NCBI RefSeq assembly: GCF_000022205.1
Contig: NC_012029.1
Span: forward strand, 2,666,001-2,730,000
DNA: 64,000 nucleotides
DNA from: Halorubrum lacusprofundi ATCC 49239
Lineage (GTDB): Archaea > Halobacteriota > Halobacteria > Halobacteriales > Haloferacaceae
Direction of reading: 5' to 3'
Shown piece by piece: positions 8,552-16,384 of the stretch. Position 1 is the stretch's first letter. The number at the start of each line of letters is the position of its first letter. The position numbers and the translations under genes are program-made. The notes under the pieces are model-generated. The model worked only from the letters and a program-made list of their open reading frames with translations. It was not told where the DNA came from and did no database searches.

Positions 8552-9025
8552 GTGACCCCCGTCGATGCGACCATCCGGCCAGTCGAGCGCGCCGACCTGC
8601 TCGCCGTGGTACGGATCGAGCGAACGTGCTTCTCGGACCCGTGGCCGTACGACGCCTTCGAGCGGCTACTCGAGGAGCCCGCGTTCCTCGTCGCGGAGTG
8701 GGAGGGGGCAGTCGTCGGCTACGTCGTCGCGGATTCCACTCCGAACCACGGCCGCGACATCGGCCACGTGAAGGACTTCGCAGTCCACCCCGAGGCGCGC
8801 AAGCGAGGGGTCGGTCGGACGCTGCTCCGCTCGGCGCTCGTGCGCCTCCACGCCGTCGGCGTCGCAGTCGTGCGACTTGAGGTCCGCGAGAGCAACGCGG
8901 CCGCACGCTCTCTGTACGCGGACGAGGGCTTCGATCCGATCCGCCGCATCTCGAACTACTACCGGGACGGCGAGGACGCGTTCGTGCTCGTCGTCGACCT
9001 CGCGGAGTGGACGGCGGGGGAGTGA
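8552..9025 (+). CDS. rimI: ribosomal protein S18-alanine N-acetyltransferase-like GNAT enzyme
   Basis: 157 residues with a full GNAT fold. The acetyl-CoA-binding motif A is VKDFAVHPEARKRGVGRTLL (about residues 70-90), with the R-x-x-G-x-G loop as RKRGVG, and the C-terminal ESNAAARSLYADEGF and ISNYYRDGEDAF segments are typical of RimI/Ard1. In archaea these enzymes acetylate protein N-termini. The GTG start is supported by a TTTATT box about 26 nt upstream. It is a stand-alone gene between the histidine kinase and pepF. Confidence 0.85.
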   Translation: MTPVDATIRPVERADLLAVVRIERTCFSDPWPYDAFERLLEEPAFLVAEWEGAVVGYVVADSTPNHGRDIGHVKDFAVHPEARKRGVGRTLLRSALVRLHAVGVAVVRLEVRESNAAARSLYADEGFDPIRRISNYYRDGEDAFVLVVDLAEWTAGE

Positions 9026-9096
9026 CAGTCTGTCACTTCTCGCGCAGACTTCCGCTTTTTAAAAAGGCTTAGTGCCCCGGAGGCAAACCTCGTGGT

Positions 9097-10896
9097 ATGA
9101 GTTCGGTTCCCGAGCGAGCGGAGATCGACGAGGCGTACAAGTGGGACCTCCAGGGCATCTACGCGGACGACGAGGAGTGGGAGTCCGCGTACGAGGCGGT
9201 GTCGGAGCGGATCGAGGAGTTGGAGGCGTACGAAGGGCGCGTCGCCGACGACGCCGCGACCCTCCTCGAACTGCTGGAGTTGCGCGAGGCGATCTTCCGC
9301 GATCTCGAGCAGGTGATGACGTACGCCCAGCTCCGCAGCGCCGAGGACACCCGGAACCAAGAGTATCAGGCGATGTCCGCGAAGGCGTCCTCGCTCGGCT
9401 CCGAGGCGTCGAGCACGATCTCCTATCTCGAACCGGAGCTCCAGTCGCTTACCGAGGCGGACGTGGCGGCGTTCGTCGACGACGAGCCCGCGCTCGCCGA
9501 GTACGAGCACTACCTCGACGACGTGTTACGGATGAAAGCCCACACGCGTTCGGCGGAGGTCGAGGAGGTGCTCGCGGACCTGTCAGAGGTTACCGACGCG
9601 CCGAGCGAGATCTACTCGATGCTGACGAACGCCGACATGACCTACGGCGTCGTCGAGAACCCCGACGGCGAGGAGGTCGAGATCACGCAGGCGAACTTCA
9701 CAAAGCTCCAGAAGAACCCGGACCGCAAGTTCCGCGAGCGCGTCCACGAGACGTTCTACGACGAGTGGGCCGGCGTCCGCAACACGGTCGGTACGTCGCT
9801 TAAAAAGGCCGTCCGAGAGCACGCGACGAGCGCCGAGATCCGCGGCTACGACTCCGCGCGTCAGGCCGCGCTCGACGGCTCGAACGTCCCGGTCGAAGTG
9901 TACGACACCCTCGTCGACACGGTCGACGACAACCTCGACGTGCTTCATCGGCATGCCGAGCTGAAGGCGGACGCGCTCGGCGTCGACCAGTTGGAAAGCC
10001 ACGACCTGTACATGTCACTGACGGGCGATCAGGGGCCGGACGTGGCGTACGAGCAGGCCCGCGAGTGGGTGATCGAGGCGGTCGCGCCGCTGGGCGAGGC
10101 GTACCAAGAGCGGATGGCCGAGGGGCTCGACTCGCGGTGGGTCGACGTGTACGAGAACCGCGGGAAGCGCTCGGGCGCGTTCTCGTCGGGTACGTACGAC
10201 ACCCAGCCGTACATTCTGATGAACTACCAGGACGATATCGCCTCGATGTTCACGCTGGCCCACGAGCTTGGCCACTCGATGCACTCGGAGCTGTCCGGCG
10301 ACACCCAGCCGTGGCACGATGCGAGCTACGACATCTTCGTCGCCGAGATCGCCTCTACCGTCAACGAGACCCTGCTCACCCACCACCTGCTCGACACGGT
10401 CGAGGACGACGAGCTGCGGACCCACGTGCTCGACGAGTATCTCGAACGCTTCCGTTCGACCCTGTTCCGCCAGACGATGTTCGCGGCCTTCGAACAGCGG
10501 ATTCACGAGCGCGTCGAGGCCGACGACGCGCTCACGCCCGACGCGTTCGACGAGATCTACGCCGACCTCAAAGGCGACTACTACGCGCCCGCCGAACTGA
10601 CCGGCGGCGTCGAACGAGAGTGGGAGCGGATTCCGCACTTTTACTACAACTTCTACGTGTACCAGTACGCGACCGGCATCTCCGCGGCGGCCGCGATCGT
10701 CGAGCGCGTCCTCGACGAGGGCGACGAGGCCGCCGCCGACTACCGCGAGATGCTGCGGGCGGGCGGTTCGGATTACCCCCTCGACGTCGTCGAACTCGCG
10801 GGGATCGACATGGCATCGCCCGAACCGATCGAGTCGGCCGTCGGGATCTACGACGAGTACCTCGACGAGATTGCGGCGCTTCTGGACGTGGAGTAG
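9097..10896 (+). CDS. pepF: oligoendopeptidase F (M3 family zinc metallopeptidase)
   Basis: 599 residues, the usual size for PepF. The catalytic zinc motif is HELGH at residues 389-393, and the downstream third ligand lies in the FVAEIASTVNE segment about 24 residues later. The N-terminal half is the all-helical PepF domain that restricts access to short peptides. The enzyme is cytoplasmic and cleaves oligopeptides of roughly 7-17 residues. A CTTTTTAAAAAGG box about 35-40 nt upstream of the ATG marks the promoter. The sequence is highly acidic, as expected of a haloarchaeal cytosolic enzyme. Confidence 0.93.
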   Translation: MSSVPERAEIDEAYKWDLQGIYADDEEWESAYEAVSERIEELEAYEGRVADDAATLLELLELREAIFRDLEQVMTYAQLRSAEDTRNQEYQAMSAKASSLGSEASSTISYLEPELQSLTEADVAAFVDDEPALAEYEHYLDDVLRMKAHTRSAEVEEVLADLSEVTDAPSEIYSMLTNADMTYGVVENPDGEEVEITQANFTKLQKNPDRKFRERVHETFYDEWAGVRNTVGTSLKKAVREHATSAEIRGYDSARQAALDGSNVPVEVYDTLVDTVDDNLDVLHRHAELKADALGVDQLESHDLYMSLTGDQGPDVAYEQAREWVIEAVAPLGEAYQERMAEGLDSRWVDVYENRGKRSGAFSSGTYDTQPYILMNYQDDIASMFTLAHELGHSMHSELSGDTQPWHDASYDIFVAEIASTVNETLLTHHLLDTVEDDELRTHVLDEYLERFRSTLFRQTMFAAFEQRIHERVEADDALTPDAFDEIYADLKGDYYAPAELTGGVEREWERIPHFYYNFYVYQYATGISAAAAIVERVLDEGDEAAADYREMLRAGGSDYPLDVVELAGIDMASPEPIESAVGIYDEYLDEIAALLDVE

Positions 10897-11064
10897 CCGG
10901 GAGGGTAAGAGCGGTCGTCGAGTCCGAACTGATCGAATATATCGGTGATCTCAGACGAGTCTTCAGCTCGCTCCCGAATTGGTGAGCAGACACGTGAGTC
11001 AGCGAGTACAGCCTGACTGAACTCCGAACACAAGCGTACAGAATATCCCGCTCGTTGGAGGTTC

Positions 11065-12462
11065 TCAGTCCTCTTCCTGTTTCGAGCTGGTGGGAGCCTC
11101 ATCCAGTGGTTCCAACAAATCCGGCACACGATCGAAGTACGTTGCGAGTACGCCGCGACGGTCAGTACGCGGGCGTGCATAAGCGAGGTACCAGGCGACA
11201 CTGCCAACGCTGATTCCAACGGCACCAATGATCGAAATGAGTCCCATCTGAATGATCAGTATGACACCACCGACCACGCCGAGAATCTGCACCGCCGGGT
11301 ATCCGGGAGATCGAAAGTCCGGGTTATAGAAATCGACATCGGCCTCCCGAAAGACGATCACAGACAGATTCTCCAAGGAGAACACGAGGATGAGAAAGGC
11401 ACTAGCCAGCTTTGCAAGGTTGACAACTGGAACGAACGCAATGAGCGCGAGCAACACCCCACCAGTCACGAGAACGGCGTTTACCGGCGTCAAAAACCGG
11501 TGGTTGATCCGCCCGACCTGATCAGGCAAAAGGGAGTCACGACTCATCGCAAGGAGGAAACGAGACGTTCCGAGAACACCCGCATTCGCCATGCTGGTAA
11601 GTGCAAGCACAGCGGTAATAGCGACCACCGTGACGCCCACACCACCAAACACCATCTCGGCACTGTCGGCCATCGGAGTGAGCGAGGTGCCACCGTCCGG
11701 GCCGCCGTGAATGAGCGTGTCGGCTGGCACAATGCCAACGATAACGCCCACTACGGCGGTATAAATCACCATCATCACTCCGATGGAAATCAGCATTGCA
11801 CGAGGGATGTTCCGGCCCGGGTCAGTGATCTCTTCGGCAACGGAGGCGACTTCTCCGATCCCAGCATACGAAACGAAGACGAAAGCGGTGGCGGTGGCAA
11901 TCCCGCCGATTCCGCGGGTGACAAACGGTGTATACTGTACCGAGTCAGAGGGCACGACTCCGCCGACGACGTAGGCGCCGAGCACGAGTACGACGAACGT
12001 TACCAGAACACCCTGCACCTGACCGCTTTTTTCGGTTCCGACAATATTGAGTAAGATGACAATAACTCCGAGGACAAGTGCAACCACTTTCACGAGGGTA
12101 GCCGGAATGCTCACGAGCAATAATAGGTATGCACCGAGGCCGACAAGCGCGAAGGCACTTTTGAATACAAGCGAAAACCAGACACCGATACCTGCAATCG
12201 TCCCAAAAAGCGGACCCATCGCACGGTCAATATAGATATAGGTCCCACCATCTTCCGGCATCGCCGTCGCCATTTCCGCCTTTGAGAGCGCGTTCGGGAG
12301 GACGATTAACCCAGCTAGCAAGTAGGCAACGATGATTGCAGGTCCTGCCTTCTTGTATCCGACTGCAGGGAGAACGAAGATCCCGCCACCGATCATTGCC
12401 CCCATGCTCAGCGTCACTGCTGAATAGAGCCCTAGATCTCGGCTCAACTCTCCGTCACTCAT
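11065..12462 (-). CDS. APC-family amino acid permease, low-GC codon use
   Basis: 465 residues with about 12 membrane helices and the APC signature GAMIGGGIFVLPAVGYKKAG in the first helix. Helix 6-like segments include FVFVSYAGIGEVASVAEEI, and the C-terminus is short and charged. The family moves amino acids or polyamines with cations; the substrate cannot be inferred. The coding sequence has clearly more A/T at third positions than its neighbours, and it lies in a low-GC stretch of about 10.9-12.7 kb, which suggests horizontal acquisition. The C-terminal 30 residues (YARPRTDRRGVLATYFDRVP) resemble those of the APC-USP protein at 16.4 kb, so the two may share ancestry, this one lacking the stress domains. 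Confidence 0.88.
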   Translation of the reverse strand: MSDGELSRDLGLYSAVTLSMGAMIGGGIFVLPAVGYKKAGPAIIVAYLLAGLIVLPNALSKAEMATAMPEDGGTYIYIDRAMGPLFGTIAGIGVWFSLVFKSAFALVGLGAYLLLLVSIPATLVKVVALVLGVIVILLNIVGTEKSGQVQGVLVTFVVLVLGAYVVGGVVPSDSVQYTPFVTRGIGGIATATAFVFVSYAGIGEVASVAEEITDPGRNIPRAMLISIGVMMVIYTAVVGVIVGIVPADTLIHGGPDGGTSLTPMADSAEMVFGGVGVTVVAITAVLALTSMANAGVLGTSRFLLAMSRDSLLPDQVGRINHRFLTPVNAVLVTGGVLLALIAFVPVVNLAKLASAFLILVFSLENLSVIVFREADVDFYNPDFRSPGYPAVQILGVVGGVILIIQMGLISIIGAVGISVGSVAWYLAYARPRTDRRGVLATYFDRVPDLLEPLDEAPTSSKQEED

Positions 12463-12484
12463 TACGTATTTTTTGTATTGAGTG

Positions 12485-12495
12485 GAGTTATATCT
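12485..12495 (-). promoter_or_regulatory. TATA box of the low-GC permease gene
   Basis: GATATAACT on the minus strand is about 28 nt upstream of the ATG at 12462, in an AT-rich stretch. It predicts a leaderless transcript. Confidence 0.45.
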
Positions 12496-12796
12496 TCGTA
12501 ATCAGCAATTTGACATAGATGTATTTCGTATTGCTAAATATTGTAAGTGATTTTTAATATGCAGGTAGAGGCTAACAGCAAATAGATGTACTCCTCTACC
12601 TGAGTAGCACCTCCAGACACTAGACAAGACGGGAGGCCCAGCAGACATCACAACCGTGTGTTGCTATTCACCTGTTCCCCATCCGATTGAGAACAGACGA
12701 GAGTACCACAAGAATGGGACTTCGACAGCGCCGAACCGCCGTCTCCGCGACGCTCCGACGCAACCCTTACGCGTCGTGACCCGCTAAACCGGGTAT
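12496..12796. other. AT-rich intergenic spacer
   Basis: About 300 bases between the divergent permease and TPR genes. The left part is AT-rich (poly-T and TATTTCGTATT stretches). The right part returns to high GC, with promoter sequence of the TPR gene near its end. I see no ORF, RNA gene or repeat in it. Confidence 0.4.
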
Positions 12797-13702
12797 ATGA
12801 CCGATAAACGCGACGACGACCGCCACGAGTTCTCTGCCGGGCAGGGCGTCGACGCCGAGTACGAGGAGTTCACCCTCGACCCCGAGGAGATCGACGCCGA
12901 CCCGAACACGGTCGACCCCGTCGACTCCCGCGTCCTCACCGACATCATGGACAAGCGCAACGTCGAGAGCGACGCCATCGACGTCGAGCGGCTGATCGAC
13001 GTGGGGCTGTCGTACATGGGGATCAACCGCTTCGAGGAGGCGACGGAGACGTTCGAGCGCGCCGCCAGCTTCGCCGACGAGGACTCGCCGGAGGCCCAGG
13101 AGGCGTGGGTGAACAAGGGCGCGGCCCACGCCGAGCTCGAAGAGTACGATCAGGCGATCGGCGCCTACGAGGAGGCGCTGCGGATCGACGGCGACTCCGA
13201 GCACGCCGCGACCGCCGAGACCAACCTCGCGTACGCGCTCTGGGAGTCGGGCCGCGGCGAGCAGGCGCTCGAACACGCCGAGCGCGCCGTCGAGATCGAT
13301 CCGCGCTTCGCGGAAGCGTGGTACAACCGCGGATTCCTGCTGGTCGAGCGCGGCCTCGCCGAGGACGCCGTCAGCTGCTTCGACAACGCGATCCGACTCG
13401 GCTACCGGAGCGCGGGCGTACTAGAGGAGAAGGCCCGCGCACTCGAAGAGGCCGGCGAACACGAACAGGCCGAGGAGGTCGCCGACCGCGCCGACGAGAT
13501 CCGGCGCGAGGCGGAAGAGCAGATGGTCGAGGAACAGACCGGTCAGGCGCCCGGACCCGGCGGGCAGGGCCGTCAGGGCGGCCGACCCGGCGGACAGCCC
13601 GGTGCCGGCGGTCGGGGCGGCCGCGGCGGTCGAGGCGGGCAGGGCGGCACCCGCGAGGAGCCGGAGCGAGAGCTCCAGGGCGAGGGGCCAGAGGGCTTTT
13701 AA
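12797..13702 (+). CDS. TPR protein with an RGG-rich C-terminal tail
   Basis: 301 residues. After an acidic N-terminus (about 1-65) there are four tetratricopeptide repeats (about residues 70-205; phrases such as GLSYMGINRFEEATETFERA, AHAELEEYDQAIGAYEEALR and AWYNRGFLLVERGLAEDAV). A charged helix follows (to about 245), then a glycine/arginine/glutamine-rich tail with several RGG or RGGR units (about 250-285). TPRs mediate protein contacts, and RGG tails often bind RNA; their combination here suggests an RNA or RNP-associated scaffold (inference). The stop codon is immediately followed by the DUF424 ATG, so the two genes form a tight operon. Confidence 0.8.
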   Translation: MTDKRDDDRHEFSAGQGVDAEYEEFTLDPEEIDADPNTVDPVDSRVLTDIMDKRNVESDAIDVERLIDVGLSYMGINRFEEATETFERAASFADEDSPEAQEAWVNKGAAHAELEEYDQAIGAYEEALRIDGDSEHAATAETNLAYALWESGRGEQALEHAERAVEIDPRFAEAWYNRGFLLVERGLAEDAVSCFDNAIRLGYRSAGVLEEKARALEEAGEHEQAEEVADRADEIRREAEEQMVEEQTGQAPGPGGQGRQGGRPGGQPGAGGRGGRGGRGGQGGTREEPERELQGEGPEGF

Positions 13703-14002
13703 ATGCTCCTCCGAGAGCGCGAGACCGCCGAGGGGCGGCTCGTCTCCGTCTGCGACACCGACTGCCTCGGCGAAACGTACGACAACGGACGTGCGACGAT
13801 CACCGTCAGCGAGGAGTTCTACGGCGGCGACGACGCGGTCGAGGCGACCGCCGAGGAGGTCGTCGCGGGGCTCCACCGCGCGCAGGTCGCGAACATCGTC
13901 GGCACCGAGGCCGTCGGCGTCGCCGTCGAGGCCGGGCTCGTCGACGAGGAGACCGTACTGGAGTTCGACGAGACGCGACACGCACAACTGCTCTGGCTGT
14001 GA
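13703..14002 (+). CDS. DUF424 family protein
   Basis: 99 residues matching the archaeal DUF424 family. The pattern starts MLLRERETAEGRLVSVCD, has VSEEFYGGD in the middle and ends with an AQVANIVGTEAVGVAVEAGL helix region. It is a small cytoplasmic protein found across archaea with no established function. It begins directly after the stop codon of the TPR-RGG gene, so translation is probably coupled. Confidence in the family is good; the function is unknown. Confidence 0.8.
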   Translation: MLLRERETAEGRLVSVCDTDCLGETYDNGRATITVSEEFYGGDDAVEATAEEVVAGLHRAQVANIVGTEAVGVAVEAGLVDEETVLEFDETRHAQLLWL

Positions 14003-14045
14003 CCGACCGGCGATGGCACGACGGAGCGACTGACGAGATAATGCG

Positions 14046-14360
14046 ATGAAGCGACTGACGAGAGCCGAGTTGGCCGAGCGCGTGGGGCCGCAACCGCCCT
14101 CAGACGCGTTCTGGAACCGCGTGATCGCGGCCGAACGCGGGACGATCAGCGTCGGACCCGAGGTCGTCGGCGACACCGACCGCCGCGAGCGGGAGAACCG
14201 GCGTCGGCGCGGCGAGTCCGGCGACGACGGTCCCCTCTCGCCGGGCGACATGATCGATGTAGGCGAGAAGTCGTTCGTCGTCATCGCGGTCGAGGAAACG
14301 GAGTCGGGCGGTCGGCGATACCGGATCGACCGCGTGGAAGAGCGAGCAGACACGCAGTAA
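14046..14360 (+). CDS. small hypothetical protein
   Basis: 104 residues, charged, with no membrane segment. The N-terminal part is helical (LTRAELAERVG), the middle is arginine-rich and probably disordered (about residues 38-60), and the C-terminal part looks like a small beta domain (GDMIDVGEKSFVVIAVEET). It has coding-like third-position bias and follows DUF424 by 43 bases on the same strand, so it may belong to the TPR-DUF424 transcript. No family is recognised. Confidence 0.6.
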   Translation: MKRLTRAELAERVGPQPPSDAFWNRVIAAERGTISVGPEVVGDTDRRERENRRRRGESGDDGPLSPGDMIDVGEKSFVVIAVEETESGGRRYRIDRVEERADTQ

Positions 14361-14440
14361 GGGCGTTATGCGGTCCCAGGACGCACCGACAAGGGCTGAT
14401 TCGGTGGAATAGTTAATCTGTATCCCAGCCAGCAGGAGGT

Positions 14441-14932
14441 ATGCCACTCGAAGTTCGGGAACGAGACATTCCCGGTGTTGGGATGCGGTACGAGATCGAC
14501 CTCGACGACCATCAGACGGTGATGGTGCTGTTACACACCAACGGCCGGCGCGAGATATACTATCGCGACACCCAGAAATCGGACGATTTCGAACGGGTAT
14601 TCAGCCTCTCTGACACGCAAGCGCGGGCGCTCGGGCTTTTTCTCGTCGGCGCGTACTACCAGCCGATCGCGACGAAGTTCGGCCAAGAGTCGTCGTCGGG
14701 CAGATATGTCGACTGGTACGCGGTCGATTCGAGATCGCCGCTCGACGGTGTCCAACGAGAGACGGTCCCGTTTACCGACGAGTACGGGGTGACGCTGCTC
14801 GCAGTCGAGCGCGACGACGCGGTCCACTCGACTATCGACGACGCGTTCACCTTCGCGGCCGGGGATAGCCTGATCGTCCTCGGGACGGACGGACAGCACA
14901 ACGACTTCGCGAGGTTCGCGTACGACGGCTGA
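14441..14932 (+). CDS. cation:proton antiporter regulatory subunit-like protein (TrkA-C domain)
   Basis: 163 residues. It opens with VRERDIPGVGMRYEIDL, the conserved start of KhtT-type subunits that regulate potassium/proton antiporters. The C-terminal half (about residues 75-163) fits a TrkA-C (RCK-C) ligand-binding domain, ending with the family phrase GDSLIVLGTDGQ. It is cytoplasmic. In bacteria and other haloarchaea the subunit usually sits next to the antiporter gene, but no transporter is adjacent here. A TTAATC box lies about 27 nt upstream of the ATG, so the mRNA is probably leaderless and the GGAGGT directly touching the ATG is unlikely to act as a ribosome site. Confidence 0.75.
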   Translation: MPLEVRERDIPGVGMRYEIDLDDHQTVMVLLHTNGRREIYYRDTQKSDDFERVFSLSDTQARALGLFLVGAYYQPIATKFGQESSSGRYVDWYAVDSRSPLDGVQRETVPFTDEYGVTLLAVERDDAVHSTIDDAFTFAAGDSLIVLGTDGQHNDFARFAYDG

Positions 14933-15005
14933 GAACGAACGGTCGTCGTCGGATGGCTCAGTTGCCATCGTGACCGCGTCTGCACGTCATGGCGTGTTCG
15001 TTCGC

Positions 15006-16127
15006 CTACAGATCTGCGACGTCTTCGATCGCGTCGGTGAGTTCCTTGACGCTCTCGACGGTGTGCTCGCCCATGTGACCGATGCGGAACGTCTCCTCGC
15101 CGAGCTGTGAGCCGTAGCCGTTCGAGAAGGCCATATCGTACTCCTCGCTCACGTCCTCGATAGTCGCGGCGACGTCGATGCCCTGCGTGTTCTCGATGCA
15201 GGCGACCGTCTGCGACTCGTATCCTTCCTCGGGGAACATCGCGAAGTGCTCGTCGGCCCAGTCGTGAACGTATTCCATCATCTCGCGGTGGCGTTCGTCG
15301 CGGGCGGCGTGGCCCTCGTCGAGCATGTGTTTCATCTGCTGGCGGTACGCCAACATGATCGGGATGGCGGGCGTCGAGTGGGTCTGGCCCTTGCGGTCGT
15401 AGTAGTCGATGGTGCGCCGGAACCCGCCGTACCACGAGGACTCTCCTTTCTCAACCTCGCGATCGTAGGCGTCGTCGCTGACGACGCAGACCGCCAGCCC
15501 CGGCGGCATCGCGAACGCCTTCTGGGTGGACGCGAAGATCACGTCGATGTCGTGGTTGTCGATGTCGACGTAGTCGCCGCCGAGCGCGGAGACGGCGTCG
15601 ACGACGAAGTAGGTGTCCGGGTAGTCGGCGATTACGTCGCCGATCTCCTCGATGGGGTTGCGGACGCCGGTCGACGACTCGTTCATCACGGTCGCGACCA
15701 CGTCGTAGTGTTTGTCGGTCGATTCGAGGTGCTCGCGGATATCTTCGGGCTTGACGGCCTCGCCCCACTCGTACTCCAGCCGATCGACGTCTTTGCCGAG
15801 TCGCTCGGCGACGTTGGCGTGGCGCTCGCTGAAGCTCCCGCAGGTCGGCACCAAAATGTTCTCGTCGACGAGATTGAGCGTCGACGCCTCCCAGAACTCG
15901 GTGCCGGAGGCGGTGAGGATGACCACGTCGTTGTCGGTGCCGAGGAACTCCTTCGTGTCCTCGACGATGGTGGTGTACAGATCGGTCATCCGGTCCATCC
16001 GGTGGCCGAACGTCGACTCCGTCATGGCCTCGATAACGTCCTCGCGGACCTCGGTCGGCCCGGGGATGTACAGCGTCTTGTCGTCGTAGTCGTCTCGGTA
16101 TTCGCGTTTCTTCGTCACGGGATCCAC
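15006..16127 (-). CDS. class V aminotransferase, alanine-glyoxylate / serine-pyruvate type
   Basis: 373 residues, fold type I PLP enzyme. The start (DDKTLYIPGPTEVREDV) and the FGHRMDRM segment are hallmarks of the alanine-glyoxylate/serine-pyruvate aminotransferase group. The PLP-binding aspartate lies in FVVDAVSALGGDYV, and the Schiff-base lysine is in STQKAFAMPPG near residue 203. It probably transfers the amino group of serine or alanine to glyoxylate or a similar oxoacid; the exact substrates are not certain from sequence. It is a single gene divergent from the APC-USP transporter. Confidence 0.85.
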   Translation of the reverse strand: MDPVTKKREYRDDYDDKTLYIPGPTEVREDVIEAMTESTFGHRMDRMTDLYTTIVEDTKEFLGTDNDVVILTASGTEFWEASTLNLVDENILVPTCGSFSERHANVAERLGKDVDRLEYEWGEAVKPEDIREHLESTDKHYDVVATVMNESSTGVRNPIEEIGDVIADYPDTYFVVDAVSALGGDYVDIDNHDIDVIFASTQKAFAMPPGLAVCVVSDDAYDREVEKGESSWYGGFRRTIDYYDRKGQTHSTPAIPIMLAYRQQMKHMLDEGHAARDERHREMMEYVHDWADEHFAMFPEEGYESQTVACIENTQGIDVAATIEDVSEEYDMAFSNGYGSQLGEETFRIGHMGEHTVESVKELTDAIEDVADL

Positions 16128-16306
16128 CTGATGGTTGCTACGGGGACGCGTGCGGGTATGTTCCTTGTGATACGCTCGAAAAATCGCGGTCGGAGCGCTT
16201 CCAGAACCACGTGCTCGCGTCGCGCTTGCGAAAACCGGAGAGCGACGCCGATTTCTGCAGAGCGCCCCCGACTTCCGAAGACGGCGCCGTTGCCCGGATC
16301 AGTCGG

Positions 16307-16314
16307 GTTTATAC
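16307..16314 (+). promoter_or_regulatory. TATA box upstream of a leader ORF and the APC-USP gene
   Basis: GTTTATAC lies about 26 nt upstream of the ATG at 16337. This spacing predicts transcription starting at that ATG rather than near the transporter start, so the transcript would begin with the short leader ORF. Confidence 0.55.
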
Positions 16315-16336
16315 GAGCGGAGAAGAGAACAACGGT

Positions 16337-16384
16337 ATGACACACGCCCGAAGAGTTACAACCGTCCGAGGTGATCCGCCGTGA
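16337..16384 (+). CDS. short leader ORF overlapping the start of the APC-USP gene
   Basis: A 15-codon ORF ([15 protein letters not shown]). Its ATG falls where a TATA box at 16307-16314 places the transcription start, so it could be translated from a leaderless mRNA. Its TGA overlaps the GTG of the transporter in the form GTGA, and it contains the sequence GAGGTGAT (16368-16375), which lies 5 nt before that GTG and matches the 16S anti-Shine-Dalgarno. This fits translational coupling or regulation of the transporter by the leader. It may simply be an untranslated leader. No amino acid bias typical of attenuators is seen. Confidence 0.4.
   Translation: MTHARRVTTVRGDPP
16368..16375 (+). promoter_or_regulatory. 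strong Shine-Dalgarno sequence deciding the GTG start of the APC-USP gene
   Basis: GAGGTGAT, 5 nt before the GTG at 16381. In this mostly leaderless genome such a strong site supports an internal, leadered start for the transporter. Confidence 0.6.

Noticed and set aside
14435-14440. GGAGGT as the ribosome site of the TrkA-C type gene
   Set aside because: It touches the ATG directly, which leaves no spacing, and a TATA box 27 nt upstream predicts a leaderless mRNA.
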